DNA of 37,302 nucleotides from CAYVIB01 sp964451365 (GTDB lineage Bacteria > Pseudomonadota > Gammaproteobacteria > Pseudomonadales > Cellvibrionaceae), in the NCBI GenBank assembly GCA_964451365.1, contig CAYVIB010000042.1:1-37302 (forward strand), written 5' to 3'. Made by a program: the position numbers and the translations under genes. Positions 8,601 through 16,943 of this stretch are shown piece by piece. The first letter of the stretch is position 1; each line of letters begins with the position of its first letter. The notes under the pieces were generated by a model. It was not told the DNA's origin. It worked only from the letters and a program-made list of their open reading frames with translations, and made no database searches.

Positions 8601-9108
8601 CTTCAATCATATCCGCGGTCTGGTTCTTGTAAACGTCCACGCCACCCATCAATTCAGGTGAAACGTCCTGGAAAGAAAGACCTCGGCCCGAGTTGGCCGT
8701 AAAAGAATCCCTGCCATTAAATTCTGACCGGGTTGCAGTCATACCACGAATAATGGCGCCACTGCCTTCAACACTAAAATGGTCCGGGTCATCCGGGCCG
8801 GCAAAACGCTCTACCGAAACACCCGGCAAACGCTGGATAGCTTCCAATACACTTCGATCAGGGAGGGAACCTATATCTTCAGCGGAAATAGCATCGACAA
8901 AGGTATCCGCTTCGCGTTTGATATCCTGCGCATTTTGCAGGTTGGCTCGGGTACCAGTGACCACCACCTCCTCATCGATAATCTCACTCGACGCATCGTC
9001 CTGCGCAAACGACGAAGCCGCCACAGCCATGACAGCCGAAGCGAGCATCGATCTTTTAAAGATCTTGCGTCTTCTCTCTCTCTCAACATTGCTATCGATG
9101 TTAACCAT
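5611..9108 (-). CDS. TonB-dependent outer-membrane receptor, large Xanthomonas/Caulobacter type
   Basis: This 1165-residue precursor has a basic N terminus, a hydrophobic core and an AxA-type cleavage site (SSFA-QDD), so it is exported. A TonB-box/plug start follows (IDEEVVVTGTRA), then plug-domain features (SLPDRSVLEAIQRLPGVSVER) and a long beta-barrel ending in the aromatic terminus (LVLRANF). It imports a ligand across the outer membrane using ExbBD-TonB energy. At well over 1000 residues it is larger than typical siderophore receptors and matches the Xanthomonas/Caulobacter class often tied to carbohydrate or aromatic uptake. ATG 9108 is chosen over ATG 9123 because GGGGA sits eight bases upstream of it. 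It heads the halogenase cluster and is divergent from a GH9 gene. Ligand unknown. Confidence 0.9.
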   Translation of the reverse strand: MVNIDSNVERERRRKIFKRSMLASAVMAVAASSFAQDDASSEIIDEEVVVTGTRANLQNAQDIKREADTFVDAISAEDIGSLPDRSVLEAIQRLPGVSVERFAGPDDPDHFSVEGSGAIIRGMTATRSEFNGRDSFTANSGRGLSFQDVSPELMGGVDVYKNQTADMIEGGIGGTISLRTRKPFDSDGRVIAANLDYSYGDLAEEWTPTFSGLYSNRWDTNSGEWGFLLNFADSSLRGRSHGIQSDAYVKYDPTVIRGAEEFADREYVWMPNGANLLDKDDDRERQGVATSIQWESPDDSLLATFEYIRSDSTLAWTERALKYQGGYYDEGAANDIRRTRPADAEINNNLRGINENSEFQFNDEGIFESGFLTEVDGWRLADINRDHAPAGGQFGHKFQTDTRYKETNTLVEDVSFNLKWNPTDNFELEWDAQYIEAETKDDDMVVHLGLYALQEYDTTTSTPTLNLYEPWGGRRDAARAAAAADPDYSGPSYETGDYPTNADGLYYYPGFSEDSAGDSNYFQDPNSYWWRSAMDHYERSEGESVATRLDGTFHFDDGTFFRSVKAGVRYAKREQLVRTTDWNWGSLGPEFSGGNPALWLPDVPSQYDEVDLVDWSEFHGGNVVNIPGGKLAHASVDFVRSLLVGAGGEYAVNGGSSWVPYQDRDNVDPEFGIFTPGEIYDTTETNNAAYVRLDFGSDETRFRFSGNIGLRYYKLTREAKGSIQFPDLVPEPENLPPAEWGRSLDRAAVVAWVDEQVAAAGVDVNDYPEPGDDPDSAEWAAYHQRVAEIDAAYDVVINGNDWIGEQLNWLSPEEQAFGNDLEVLQTAEKDFDGILPSLNLKVELTDDLIGRFAVSKAVAWPDMDQVRNQAALGSLQVQVSRYEAPEPDDDAPPTPAPIQTADQRIIQEAYVPAWTGSGGNPYLEPMESTQWDLSLEWYFADVGSLTASVFHKDLENFFVSGAFPKTYTNPSGQTETADVVHTINTGDGELDGVELAYQQFFDMLPSPFDGLGVQATYTYIDAKGVPNDELTPEEDGFTGTTNDTGARVALDDIPLQGQSKDTVNFVLMYEKYGWNARLAYNWRSRYLLTTRDVISKYPLWYDDHGQLDGSVFYDINDNVTVGMQFTNITNSQSETIMILDGQGAETGRSWFVADRRASLVLRANF

Positions 9109-9614
9109 ATAGCTTATCCCCATTTATTATTGGAAAATTATTGTTAAAAACTTATCAGCGCTCCGGGCACAATAAGGCTTATTATCATATAAATCTTATA
9201 GTCGGAGCCGTTGGCCTTTTCAAGTTTATCACGTAATCAGTAGTTCCTCAGTGAAATCATAAAAGTTCCGCCGGTCGGCTATCTCCTCCCAAAATTAGGG
9301 GTAGTCGCCAGCAACAACGCTGTTGGATATCCGAAGTCGTAGGAACAATTTGCGGTGATACATCGTTTGAATTCAGGAACTACCTGCATTTATTCTTATG
9401 TAACAAAACGTGCCATTGTTTCTCTTTCATGTCAACAAAAATTTCTCCAGCATGAATTGAAGCGTTTTTACCTTGCTGCACCACAACAGACGTTATGCTT
9501 ACCACCTCAATTATTCTAAGCTCTAACAGGTCTTCACTTTTTAAACGAATAAGACCCAATCCATTTCATTTTGCAGCGCAGCAAAATGCACGTCATTAAT
9601 CAGGATTATTGCAA
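9109..9614. other. Divergent intergenic region between receptor and GH9 genes
   Basis: About 500 bases without a credible gene. It holds the receptor promoter near 9195-9223 and an interrupted palindrome CAACA-N4-TGTTG at 9312-9325 that could be an operator. The rest is A/T-rich DNA in which I could not pick a convincing GH9 promoter. No tRNA, riboswitch or terminator was recognised. The length and divergent layout suggest shared regulation of both sides, but no regulator binding is proven. Confidence 0.45.
9195..9223 (-). promoter_or_regulatory. Sigma70 promoter for the receptor/halogenase operon
   Basis: On the minus strand, TTGAAA (9223-9218) and TATAAG (9200-9195) are separated by exactly 17 bases. 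Transcription would begin near 9188, giving a leader of about 80 bases before the receptor start at 9108. No second promoter of comparable quality is seen between this site and the receptor. Confidence 0.6.
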
Positions 9615-12077
9615 ATGAGATTTTTTGTTTTACTCGCCCTCACTATGCCCTTGTTTACCCACGCAAAATCGAACCTGGAAATCAATGACTTAAATTACTT
9701 TGAAACGCCCGGCTTAAACGTCACCGTTTTCAGCGATATTTACCCGGAGGGCCACCAGACGGGTATTTCCGTTATCCAGCACGGTGTTCGCGTCGCGGCA
9801 AACGGTGATTTGCGGCTGGAAACCTCCCCGGGACAGTGGTCGCCCGTACCGGCAGGAGGTGAGTTAAAAGTAGATAAGTCCAACCGCACAATCAGCCAGA
9901 CTCTTTCCTATCCCGACCCTACAAAGAACCGGATTGGCTTTAACCCTATTGTGTATCCTGATCTGGAATTCACTTATTCCGTCAGCGTCACCGCGCTTGA
10001 GGGAAACAGCTTTAAAATTACTGTCGACCTGGAAAAGCCCCTGCCGGACGCATGGATAGGTAAGGTGGGATTTAATTTCGAGCTGTTTCCGGGCCACCTG
10101 TTTGGCCGGTCTTACCTGATGGATGACCACAGCGGAATTTTTACACCCCAACCCAACGGCCCTCTCGTCAACCAACACGATGAGTGGCTGACGGGACCGC
10201 TTGCGACGGGGGAAAAATTGGTCATAGCGCCCGGAGAAGAAAAGCAGAAAATCACCATTGAATCCAAGACAGCGCCGTTGGAATTGTGGGATGGCCGCTC
10301 CAATCACAACAACGGATGGTATATCGTCCGTACCCCTGTTCCCAAGAACAAAACCAAAAATGCAGTTGAATGGGTTATCACCCCCAATGTTGTGCCGGAC
10401 TGGATTTACCAGCCCGTCATCCAGGTTTCGCAGCTCGGATACACTCCCGCACAGCCTAAACAGGTCATTATTGAGCAGGACAAGCGTGATAAAAAAGCCA
10501 GTCAACTCAGCATCTACAAACTAACTCACTCCGGCCGGGAAAAAGTCGCCGACGGCAAGCCGCGACTTTGGGGGAAATTCCTGCGTTACAACTATCTGCG
10601 ATACGATTTTTCAGATATCAGGGATGCGGGAATGTATGTCGTGGAATATCGTGGAAAAACCTCTCAACCGTTCAGGATCGATTCCAGGGTGTATGACCGA
10701 CACGCCTGGCAACCAACTTTGGAATACTACCTCCCGGTGCAAATGTGCCATATGCGGGTAAATGAGAAGTATCGCGTTTGGCACGGGCTGTGTCATCACG
10801 ACGACGCGTTGATGTCGCCGGTCAATCTCAATCATTTTGACGGCTATAAGTCCGGACCGTCGACCCTCACACAATACGAGCCCCTGGAGCCGGTTCCCGG
10901 ACTGAATGCAGGCGGCTGGCACGATGCGGGCGATTATGACCTGCGTGTGGAATCCCAGATGACGACCGTGTGGCTGCTGTCCATGATGGTGGAAGAATTT
11001 GGCCTGGACTATGACTCAACACTGATCGACCAGAATAAAAAACTGGTTGAAATCCATGTGGCGGACGGAAAATCGGACGCACTGCAGCAAATTGAACACG
11101 GCTTGCTGAGCGTCATGGGCGCCTACAAATCCCTGGGCCGCCTTTATCGGGGGATCATTGTTCCCACCGTTCGCCAATACGTGTTGCTGGGGGATGGCTC
11201 CACCCAAACCGACGGCCTGGTTTACGACCCCACGCTGGAAGCGGGAAAACGCAAACCGGGCTATTCTCCGGTACCGGATGATCGATACGTGTTTACCGAG
11301 GAAAACCCCATCCGGGAGCTGAACGCCGGCGCGGGTCTGGCCGCCGCGGCACGTGTTCTGAAGGAATATAACCCGACACTGGCAAACGAGGCTCTGGATG
11401 CGGCGAAGGAGCTTTACCGCGGTTCTTTTGACAAAACCAGTGATGCCAAAGCGCGGGCATTTATTCTTGCCGAACTGATTCTCGCCACCGGAGACAACGC
11501 ATTTAAACAGAAACTGGTGAGTATCAAAGAGGAACTGGTAGGTGATATCGCCAACACCGGGTGGGCTATCGGGCGGGTGATCAGCCTAATTGATGACAAG
11601 CAATTTGCCTCTGATATATCGGCCGCGGTCAGACAGCACCAGGACCAGGTTCAGCGCGAATCACTCGAATCCCCCTATGGCGTTCCCTATAAACCCAACA
11701 TCTGGGGCGCCGGTTGGACCATCCAGGCTTTTGGCGTAAGGCAGTATTTCTTTCACAAAACATGGCCGGAGCACACTTCACCGGATTCCTACCTCAACGC
11801 GCTCAACTTTGTCCTCGGCGTCCACCCCGGGGAAAACACCCTGTCGTTTGCCTCTGGCGTGGGATCGGAATCCGCTCTGGTTGCCTATGGGGTCAATCGC
11901 GCCGACTGGTCCTACATTCCCGGCGGTGTGATTTCCGGTACCGCGCTGATCAGGCCGGATCTGCCGGAACTTAAGATCTGGCCGTTCTTTTGGCAGCAAA
12001 CGGAATATGTGATGGGCGGCGGCGCCACCAACTATATGTTTCTCGTGCTCGCCGCCGACGCCCTCCACGGGGACTGA
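9615..12077 (+). CDS. Secreted glycoside hydrolase family 9 protein with Ig-like N-terminal domain
   Basis: The 820-residue precursor begins with a short signal peptide (MRFFVLLALTMPLFTHA). After about 240 residues of beta-rich sequence I recognise no family for, a CelD_N-type Ig-like domain starts near QVSQLGYTP (about 270-355). The GH9 (alpha/alpha)6 catalytic domain follows, with the GGWHDAGDYD motif giving the catalytic aspartates D437 and D440, and E797 in QQTEYVMGGG as the likely acid. GH9 enzymes invert beta-glycosidic bonds, classically in cellulose but also in glucosamine oligomers. The C-terminal motifs (LGVHPGENTLSF, PGGVISGTALIRPDLPE) differ from those of standard endoglucanases, and there is no carbohydrate-binding module, so an exo-acting or non-cellulose role is likely. 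ATG 9615 is used rather than TTG 9609. The downstream regulator and transporter suggest a sugar-use locus. Confidence 0.85.
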   Translation: MRFFVLLALTMPLFTHAKSNLEINDLNYFETPGLNVTVFSDIYPEGHQTGISVIQHGVRVAANGDLRLETSPGQWSPVPAGGELKVDKSNRTISQTLSYPDPTKNRIGFNPIVYPDLEFTYSVSVTALEGNSFKITVDLEKPLPDAWIGKVGFNFELFPGHLFGRSYLMDDHSGIFTPQPNGPLVNQHDEWLTGPLATGEKLVIAPGEEKQKITIESKTAPLELWDGRSNHNNGWYIVRTPVPKNKTKNAVEWVITPNVVPDWIYQPVIQVSQLGYTPAQPKQVIIEQDKRDKKASQLSIYKLTHSGREKVADGKPRLWGKFLRYNYLRYDFSDIRDAGMYVVEYRGKTSQPFRIDSRVYDRHAWQPTLEYYLPVQMCHMRVNEKYRVWHGLCHHDDALMSPVNLNHFDGYKSGPSTLTQYEPLEPVPGLNAGGWHDAGDYDLRVESQMTTVWLLSMMVEEFGLDYDSTLIDQNKKLVEIHVADGKSDALQQIEHGLLSVMGAYKSLGRLYRGIIVPTVRQYVLLGDGSTQTDGLVYDPTLEAGKRKPGYSPVPDDRYVFTEENPIRELNAGAGLAAAARVLKEYNPTLANEALDAAKELYRGSFDKTSDAKARAFILAELILATGDNAFKQKLVSIKEELVGDIANTGWAIGRVISLIDDKQFASDISAAVRQHQDQVQRESLESPYGVPYKPNIWGAGWTIQAFGVRQYFFHKTWPEHTSPDSYLNALNFVLGVHPGENTLSFASGVGSESALVAYGVNRADWSYIPGGVISGTALIRPDLPELKIWPFFWQQTEYVMGGGATNYMFLVLAADALHGD

Positions 12078-12157
12078 ACCATATTGTCAGGCCAGGGAGG
12101 GCATGTGCTAAGATAAGCGCCATAAATATAACAACAAATATAATAAAGAAGATTGCT

Positions 12158-12880
12158 ATGGAAATTACACCAACCAGAAATCTCACCCAGCAATTGGTTC
12201 ACGAATTGGGCGTCGCGATAGTACAGGGAGTCTATGCCGGAGAAAAAGGCATGCCTTCGGAAGCGGATATCTGCCAACAGTACGAAATCAGTCGCAGCGC
12301 AACGCGCGAGGCGGTAAAAATGCTGACGGCCAAAGGCCTGCTATCGTCCCGGCCGAGGCAAGGCATTCGTATTCAACCCAAATCCAGCTGGAACCTTTTT
12401 GATACCGATGTCCTCTCCTGGATATTGAGCGGGACACCTTCATTGACTCTGCTTAAGGACTTCTTACAGTTGCGCCTGGCATTCGAACCGGAAGCAGCCG
12501 CCCTTGCCGCCAGCAACGCCAACCGAAGCCGAATTCGCGAAATTGATATGGCGCTTGCGCAGTTAAGAATGTCGTCGCAACTTTCGGACGGGCTAAACGC
12601 GGAAATCGCTTTTCACAAGGCAATACTCACCGCCACTGAAAATCCTTTTTATATCCAACTCACCAGTTTTATTGAAACCTCCCTGAAAGCGGCGGCGCAA
12701 TTCAGCCAGCTGCGGGGCGCCAGCGGTGACAAAGCAGTAAAACAGGCAATTTATCAGGCGATTGCCACCGGCCAGGCGGAACATGCACGGTCGGTTTTCA
12801 GAAACTCCCTTGAAGCCGCAATCGAGTCCCTGGAAGACGCATTGAGAACTGCTGAAGAACCCCTGACAGGCAACAGCTGA
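12158..12880 (+). CDS. GntR-family transcriptional regulator, FadR/FCD subfamily
   Basis: This 240-residue protein has a winged helix-turn-helix in residues 10-75 (GMPSEADICQQYEISRSATREAVKML, then a RPRQGIRIQ wing). An all-helical FCD ligand-binding domain follows (LLKDFLQLRLAFEPEAAALAA; EIAFHKAIL; QAEHARSVF) with the histidines typical of its metal site. SSWNLFDTDVLSWIL after the wing resembles sugar-acid regulators such as DgoR. It probably represses the adjacent GH9 and symporter genes until a sugar or sugar acid binds. The start at ATG 12158 follows AAGAAG; a longer in-frame reading back to 11990 overlaps GH9 and is not credible. It follows GH9 by 80 bases on the same strand. Confidence 0.88.
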   Translation: MEITPTRNLTQQLVHELGVAIVQGVYAGEKGMPSEADICQQYEISRSATREAVKMLTAKGLLSSRPRQGIRIQPKSSWNLFDTDVLSWILSGTPSLTLLKDFLQLRLAFEPEAAALAASNANRSRIREIDMALAQLRMSSQLSDGLNAEIAFHKAILTATENPFYIQLTSFIETSLKAAAQFSQLRGASGDKAVKQAIYQAIATGQAEHARSVFRNSLEAAIESLEDALRTAEEPLTGNS

Positions 12881-12947
12881 TAGCTGATGTCGTGAAAGGA
12901 TGGAGTCGCAAGGGGGTGCAGGAGCACTTCCCCTTGCATCTCAGGGC

Positions 12948-14510
12948 TTACCACCAGGTCGCGTAGAGCCCGATCAATATCAGGATTACACCAAGAGCCG
13001 CCAGGTTATAACCCGTTGTGGTGGAAAAGTTAACATCTTGTAAATCCACACTGTTTTCCTGATCCCTGTTTCCTTCAACAACCGAAGTGATAACCGCCAA
13101 TACAACGCTGGCGAGGAAAACCAGACCAACCCTGTCAATAAAGGGAAATTCCGGAAAAAGCAGATAGAACACCAGCGACATGATCGCGGAGCCCACCGCC
13201 GCCACCAAGCCACCGTTGGCGGTGGTTTTTTTCCAAAACATGCCAAGCAAAAACAACGCGCAGATTCCGGGAGTAAAAAAGCCGGTAAAGTCCTGGATAT
13301 ACTGAAACGCCTGGTCAAAATTACCCAACAGGGGTTTGGCGCATATCATGGCGACAATCATTGCGCTGAAAGCCACCACACGACCAACCAGAACATAGTG
13401 CTGCTGGGACTCGCTCCGGCGATAAAAGGAGTACAGGTCCATGGTGAAAATGGTGGAAATACTATTTGTCATTGAACCAAGGGACGACACTACCGCCGCC
13501 ACCAGAGCGGCGAATACCAAACCCTTAACGCCTACCGGCATCAGTTGCATCATGGAAGGATAAGCCTGGTCCGGGCGCCCAAGCCCGGGCGCCAATACCG
13601 CCGCCGCGATACCGGGCAACACCACGATTATCGGCATCAGCAGTTTAAGGTAAGCCGCAAAGGCAATACCTTTCTGGCCTTCCGCCACGCTTTTGGCGGC
13701 CAGGGTCCGCTGGATAATGTACTGGTTAAAGCCCCAATACGACAGGTTCATGATCCACATGCCGCCCACCAGGACCGAAAGACCGGGCAGGCTGATGTAA
13801 TGAGGGTTGTCCTTGCTGAGAATCATGTCGAATTTTTCCGGCACTCGTTCGGTCAGGGCGGCGAAACCCGCTATAACCCCCCCGCCTTCCCCCACCAGAT
13901 CCAGGCAGATATAACTAAGCAGCAGTCCGCCAAACACCAGGATGACGATCTGGATGATATCGGTAAACGCAACCGCTTTAAGGCCACCATATAAAGAGTA
14001 AGTCAGTGCAAACACGCCCAGGAACAACATGCCATAGACCATATCCACACCAGTGATCGTATTGATCGCCAACGCGCCGAGCCATAACACCGAGGTGAGA
14101 TTGACAAACACGTACACACCAAGCCAGAAAATCGCCAGAATCGTGCGTACGCGATGATCGTAGCGCTGTTCCAGAAACTGGGGCATGGTGTAGATGCCGC
14201 GCTTGAGGAATATCGGCAGGAAGTATTTACCTACAATAATCAGGGTGATGGCGGCCATCCATTCATACGAGGCAATTGCCAGCCCGATGGCAAATCCCGA
14301 GCCCGACATACCGATTATCTGCTCCGCGGAAATATTGGCGGCGATCAGCGAAGCCCCGATTGCCCACCACGGAAGGCTGTTGCCGGCGAGAAAGTAATCG
14401 CGGGTGTCTTTTTGATGCCCGGCCTTTTCCCGCGAAACCCACAGTGCAAGCGTAATTAAACCGATTACATAAGCGACGAAAACACTGATATCTATTGAAG
14501 AGAGCTGCAT
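12948..14510 (-). CDS. Sodium:solute symporter, SGLT-like sugar transporter
   Basis: The 520-residue integral inner-membrane protein has about 13-14 hydrophobic segments spread over its length. Family motifs include FLAGNSLPWWAIGASLIAAN near the N terminus, the SSS signature region TYSLYGGLKAVAFTDIIQ, and FNQYIIQRTLAAKSVAEGQKG. These match the SglT/SGLT branch, which couples inward sodium flow to uptake of monosaccharides such as glucose or galactose. ATG 14510 (MQLSSIDISVF) is chosen because it gives the usual family length; the 62 residues upstream are not membrane-like. It is convergent with the GntR gene, so the locus encodes hydrolysis, regulation and uptake. The sugar is inferred, not shown. 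Confidence 0.87.
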   Translation of the reverse strand: MQLSSIDISVFVAYVIGLITLALWVSREKAGHQKDTRDYFLAGNSLPWWAIGASLIAANISAEQIIGMSGSGFAIGLAIASYEWMAAITLIIVGKYFLPIFLKRGIYTMPQFLEQRYDHRVRTILAIFWLGVYVFVNLTSVLWLGALAINTITGVDMVYGMLFLGVFALTYSLYGGLKAVAFTDIIQIVILVFGGLLLSYICLDLVGEGGGVIAGFAALTERVPEKFDMILSKDNPHYISLPGLSVLVGGMWIMNLSYWGFNQYIIQRTLAAKSVAEGQKGIAFAAYLKLLMPIIVVLPGIAAAVLAPGLGRPDQAYPSMMQLMPVGVKGLVFAALVAAVVSSLGSMTNSISTIFTMDLYSFYRRSESQQHYVLVGRVVAFSAMIVAMICAKPLLGNFDQAFQYIQDFTGFFTPGICALFLLGMFWKKTTANGGLVAAVGSAIMSLVFYLLFPEFPFIDRVGLVFLASVVLAVITSVVEGNRDQENSVDLQDVNFSTTTGYNLAALGVILILIGLYATWW

Positions 14511-14632
14511 GAGTGCGATCCGGTTATTATTTGAATTTATACTTGGGATTTCCGGCAGCCGTCTGATCCGGCCGATGAATTCCGATTGCGGCCAAATTGT
14601 AATATGAATAAGCCAGTAATCGCCAGTACACC

Positions 14633-14650
14633 TACCGACCAAAGTCGGTA
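14633..14650. repeat. Short inverted repeat in the symporter/kinase intergenic region
   Basis: TACCGAC-CAAA-GTCGGTA is a perfect 7-bp inverted repeat in the 252-base gap between the divergent symporter and histidine kinase genes. There is no T-run, so it is more likely an operator or leader hairpin than a terminator. No binding protein can be assigned. Confidence 0.4.
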
Positions 14651-14762
14651 CCCGTACACCAATGGGCGGCTGGCCTTCCGCAATTAAAGCACGCATTATT
14701 CTACCCGCCCTTTTTAGTTACGGTCGGACTCCAAGGACAATTGCAGCGGAGAACGAAGAACC

Positions 14763-16553
14763 TTGAGCAAAGCAGAGAATTTAAAGTTACCCATCGGCGT
14801 GACCGGCGGCGACTTTGGCACCCAGGTGTTTGATGAGCAAATACGGCTGCTGTACCGCCAGTCGTTGGCCATGCTCGCCATTAATGTTGTGGTGGCGGCT
14901 ATTCTTGTTTACGGGTTTATGCCTGTCGTCGCGGAGAAAACGCTCGCTATCTGGTTCGGTGCCCTACTGGCCGTATGCATCATTCGCTTCACATTTTACC
15001 TTCTGTACAAGCGCCATGAACGGTCTTCCCGTTCCTCCATTTTTTACGCGCGCCTGTTCGTGTTGGGCTGCGCGCTGTCCGGCATCTGGTGGGGCTCGGT
15101 GGGCGCGGCATTTTTCCAGCCCGGCGCCATGGAATACCAGATGCTCATCTTTTTTGTATTGTCAGGGATGGGCGCGGGATCGGTGGCGTCTCTCAGTGCC
15201 TACAACCCGGCGTTTAACGCCTATTTCCTTATCTCCATGGCGCCAATCACCGTAAGGCTTTTCTGGGAAGACGAGCGCACGGACACCATTCTCGCTTTCC
15301 TGGCGCTGCTGTTTATCGCGTCACTTTCCTACTTCGCCGCGCAGCTTAACCGGACTTTCGTGCTCTCCCTCAAGCTGCGATTCGAAAACTCCCACCTGGT
15401 GAACAAACTGCGGGAACAAAAAGACGAGGCGGAAGTTGCCAACCAGGCTAAATCCAAATTCCTGGCCGCCGCGAGTCACGACCTGCGACAACCGCTGCAC
15501 GCGCTTACCCTGTATACGTCGATACTGGCTGACAACCTGCAGAAGCCGCAGAACAAGAAACTGATTGGCCAGATCAACCATTCCATTGAAGCGCTGCAAA
15601 GTCTGTTTAACGCCCTGCTCGACATTTCCCGGCTGGAGGCCGGTACGCTGGTTCCCGAAAGGCGGAATTTTCGCTTGCGCCCGATGCTGGAACGAATCGT
15701 AAATGATTTTGAAGGCGATGCCCGGGACAAAGGCATCCTGTTGCATATTCACTGCGATGAGCCCATCGTCTTTACCGACGCCTCGTTGCTGGAACAGATT
15801 ATCCGCAATTATGTTTCCAACGCGGTGCGATATACCAGCCAAGGTTCCATTACCATCAGTTGCGAAACCCGGGGCACCGATATTGTAGTGTCGGTAAAGG
15901 ACACCGGCATTGGTATCCCCTCCGATCAGCTAGAGGCTATCTACGGCGAGTTCTATCAGTTAACCAATCCCGAGCGGGACCGCAGCAAGGGGCTGGGGCT
16001 TGGGCTCGCCATTGTCAAACGCATTTCGCAACTGCTTGAACACGAAATCAATGTCAGTTCATCCGTAGGCCAGGGTTCCAGCTTTTCAGTAGTGATACCG
16101 ATGGGCTCAAAGGCATCTTTTATTGACCTGCCCAAGGCCGCGGTGGAATGGATGAACAATAGGGCGGAAGGAAAAAGCAATATCGTTATCGTCGACGACG
16201 ATATCGACGTGCGCGAAAGCACCGAAGCTCTCTTCCTGAGCTGGGGCTGTAATGTCTATACCGGCGCCACTCCACAGGAGGCCTTGGCTAAACTGACACG
16301 CGACAAAGTCACACCCGACGCCATCATTGCCGATTACCGCTTGCGGGGCGGACGAACCGGCATCGGCGCCATCGATTTGATCAAAGCCCAGTACGGCAAC
16401 GAAATTCCGAGTTTGATTATTACCGGCGATACCGCTTCGGAACCATTGCAGGCCATCCAAAACAGCGGCATTCCACTACTTAACAAACCTGTGTCCCCGG
16501 CGAAGCTGCGCTCCTTCCTGATCAATATTCAGGCGAAGGAAGCGAGCGTTTAG
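14763..16553 (+). CDS. Membrane-bound hybrid histidine kinase
   Basis: The 596-residue inner-membrane sensor has an N-terminal block of about six transmembrane helices (residues 35-200) with no large periplasmic domain. A short coiled linker follows, then a HisKA H-box (SHDLRQPLHAL, phospho-acceptor H239), an HATPase domain (N-box NYVSNAVRY, DTGIGIP, GLGLGLAI), and a C-terminal receiver (VDDDID, phospho-acceptor D524 in IIADYRL, K575 in NKPVSP). It probably senses a membrane-linked signal and passes phosphate to its own receiver and perhaps to the NarL-type regulator at 18784-19434. The start is TTG 14763, with GGAG about 11 bases upstream; the next in-frame ATG would remove the segment before the first helix. 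The signal is unknown. Confidence 0.88.
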   Translation: MSKAENLKLPIGVTGGDFGTQVFDEQIRLLYRQSLAMLAINVVVAAILVYGFMPVVAEKTLAIWFGALLAVCIIRFTFYLLYKRHERSSRSSIFYARLFVLGCALSGIWWGSVGAAFFQPGAMEYQMLIFFVLSGMGAGSVASLSAYNPAFNAYFLISMAPITVRLFWEDERTDTILAFLALLFIASLSYFAAQLNRTFVLSLKLRFENSHLVNKLREQKDEAEVANQAKSKFLAAASHDLRQPLHALTLYTSILADNLQKPQNKKLIGQINHSIEALQSLFNALLDISRLEAGTLVPERRNFRLRPMLERIVNDFEGDARDKGILLHIHCDEPIVFTDASLLEQIIRNYVSNAVRYTSQGSITISCETRGTDIVVSVKDTGIGIPSDQLEAIYGEFYQLTNPERDRSKGLGLGLAIVKRISQLLEHEINVSSSVGQGSSFSVVIPMGSKASFIDLPKAAVEWMNNRAEGKSNIVIVDDDIDVRESTEALFLSWGCNVYTGATPQEALAKLTRDKVTPDAIIADYRLRGGRTGIGAIDLIKAQYGNEIPSLIITGDTASEPLQAIQNSGIPLLNKPVSPAKLRSFLINIQAKEASV

Positions 16554-16943
16554 CCCGAAACCCAAGAACAGCATGGACGACCGGACGGCTGCGGGAAGCG
16601 GTACCCTGGAGCAACAAGGATCTGCCCCAACCCTGACACGGTACCGCAGGGATCGCGGGAAACATGCCGGTGACGGATCACCAGGCATGTGAGAAGGTCA
16701 CGGACGACCTTCGGCTTTGGGGGAAGGAAAATCGATATATTCCCCCACTCCCGATTATCCCGTCTGACAGGTTAGCGGCAATCCGCACTGAAATGGCGAC
16801 GGATTAAGCAGCAATTCAGCCGCTCTCCATTCCCACCCGTAGATTTATGATTTTCATCACGCTTTTGACAAACGGAACTTAAGACACAATGATTTAACTA
16901 ACTAACATTACTTTCGACCTAATATCGAACCTCGTTACCTAAC
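16554..16943. other. Structured intergenic region upstream of the Omp85-like gene
   Basis: 390 bases without a gene. Three inverted repeats stand out: GCGGTACC/GGTACCGC (16598-16605 with 16640-16647); a hairpin of 7+5 bp with one bulge, ACATGCC-GGTGA/TCACC-a-GGCATGT (16662-16690); and AAGGTC/GACCTT (16694-16711). None has a clear T-run, so simple termination is doubtful. They could form the 3' end of the kinase mRNA, a leader element or a small RNA. No known RNA family was recognised. Confidence 0.45.
16865..16893 (+). promoter_or_regulatory. Possible sigma70 promoter for the Omp85-like gene
   Basis: A perfect TTGACA (16865-16870) is followed after 17 bases by a weak -10 candidate, AATGAT (16888-16893). 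It lies about 50 bases before the TTG start at 16944. The -35 is convincing and the -10 is not, so this is tentative. Confidence 0.4.

Noticed and set aside
11990..12157. N-terminal extension of the GntR regulator
   Set aside because: It overlaps the end of GH9 in another frame, gives arginine-rich non-family sequence, and the ATG at 12158 has a ribosome-binding site and matches the family start.
14511..14696. Upstream extension of the sodium:solute symporter
   Set aside because: The extra 62 residues are not membrane-like or family-like, and ATG 14510 gives the expected 520-residue protein.
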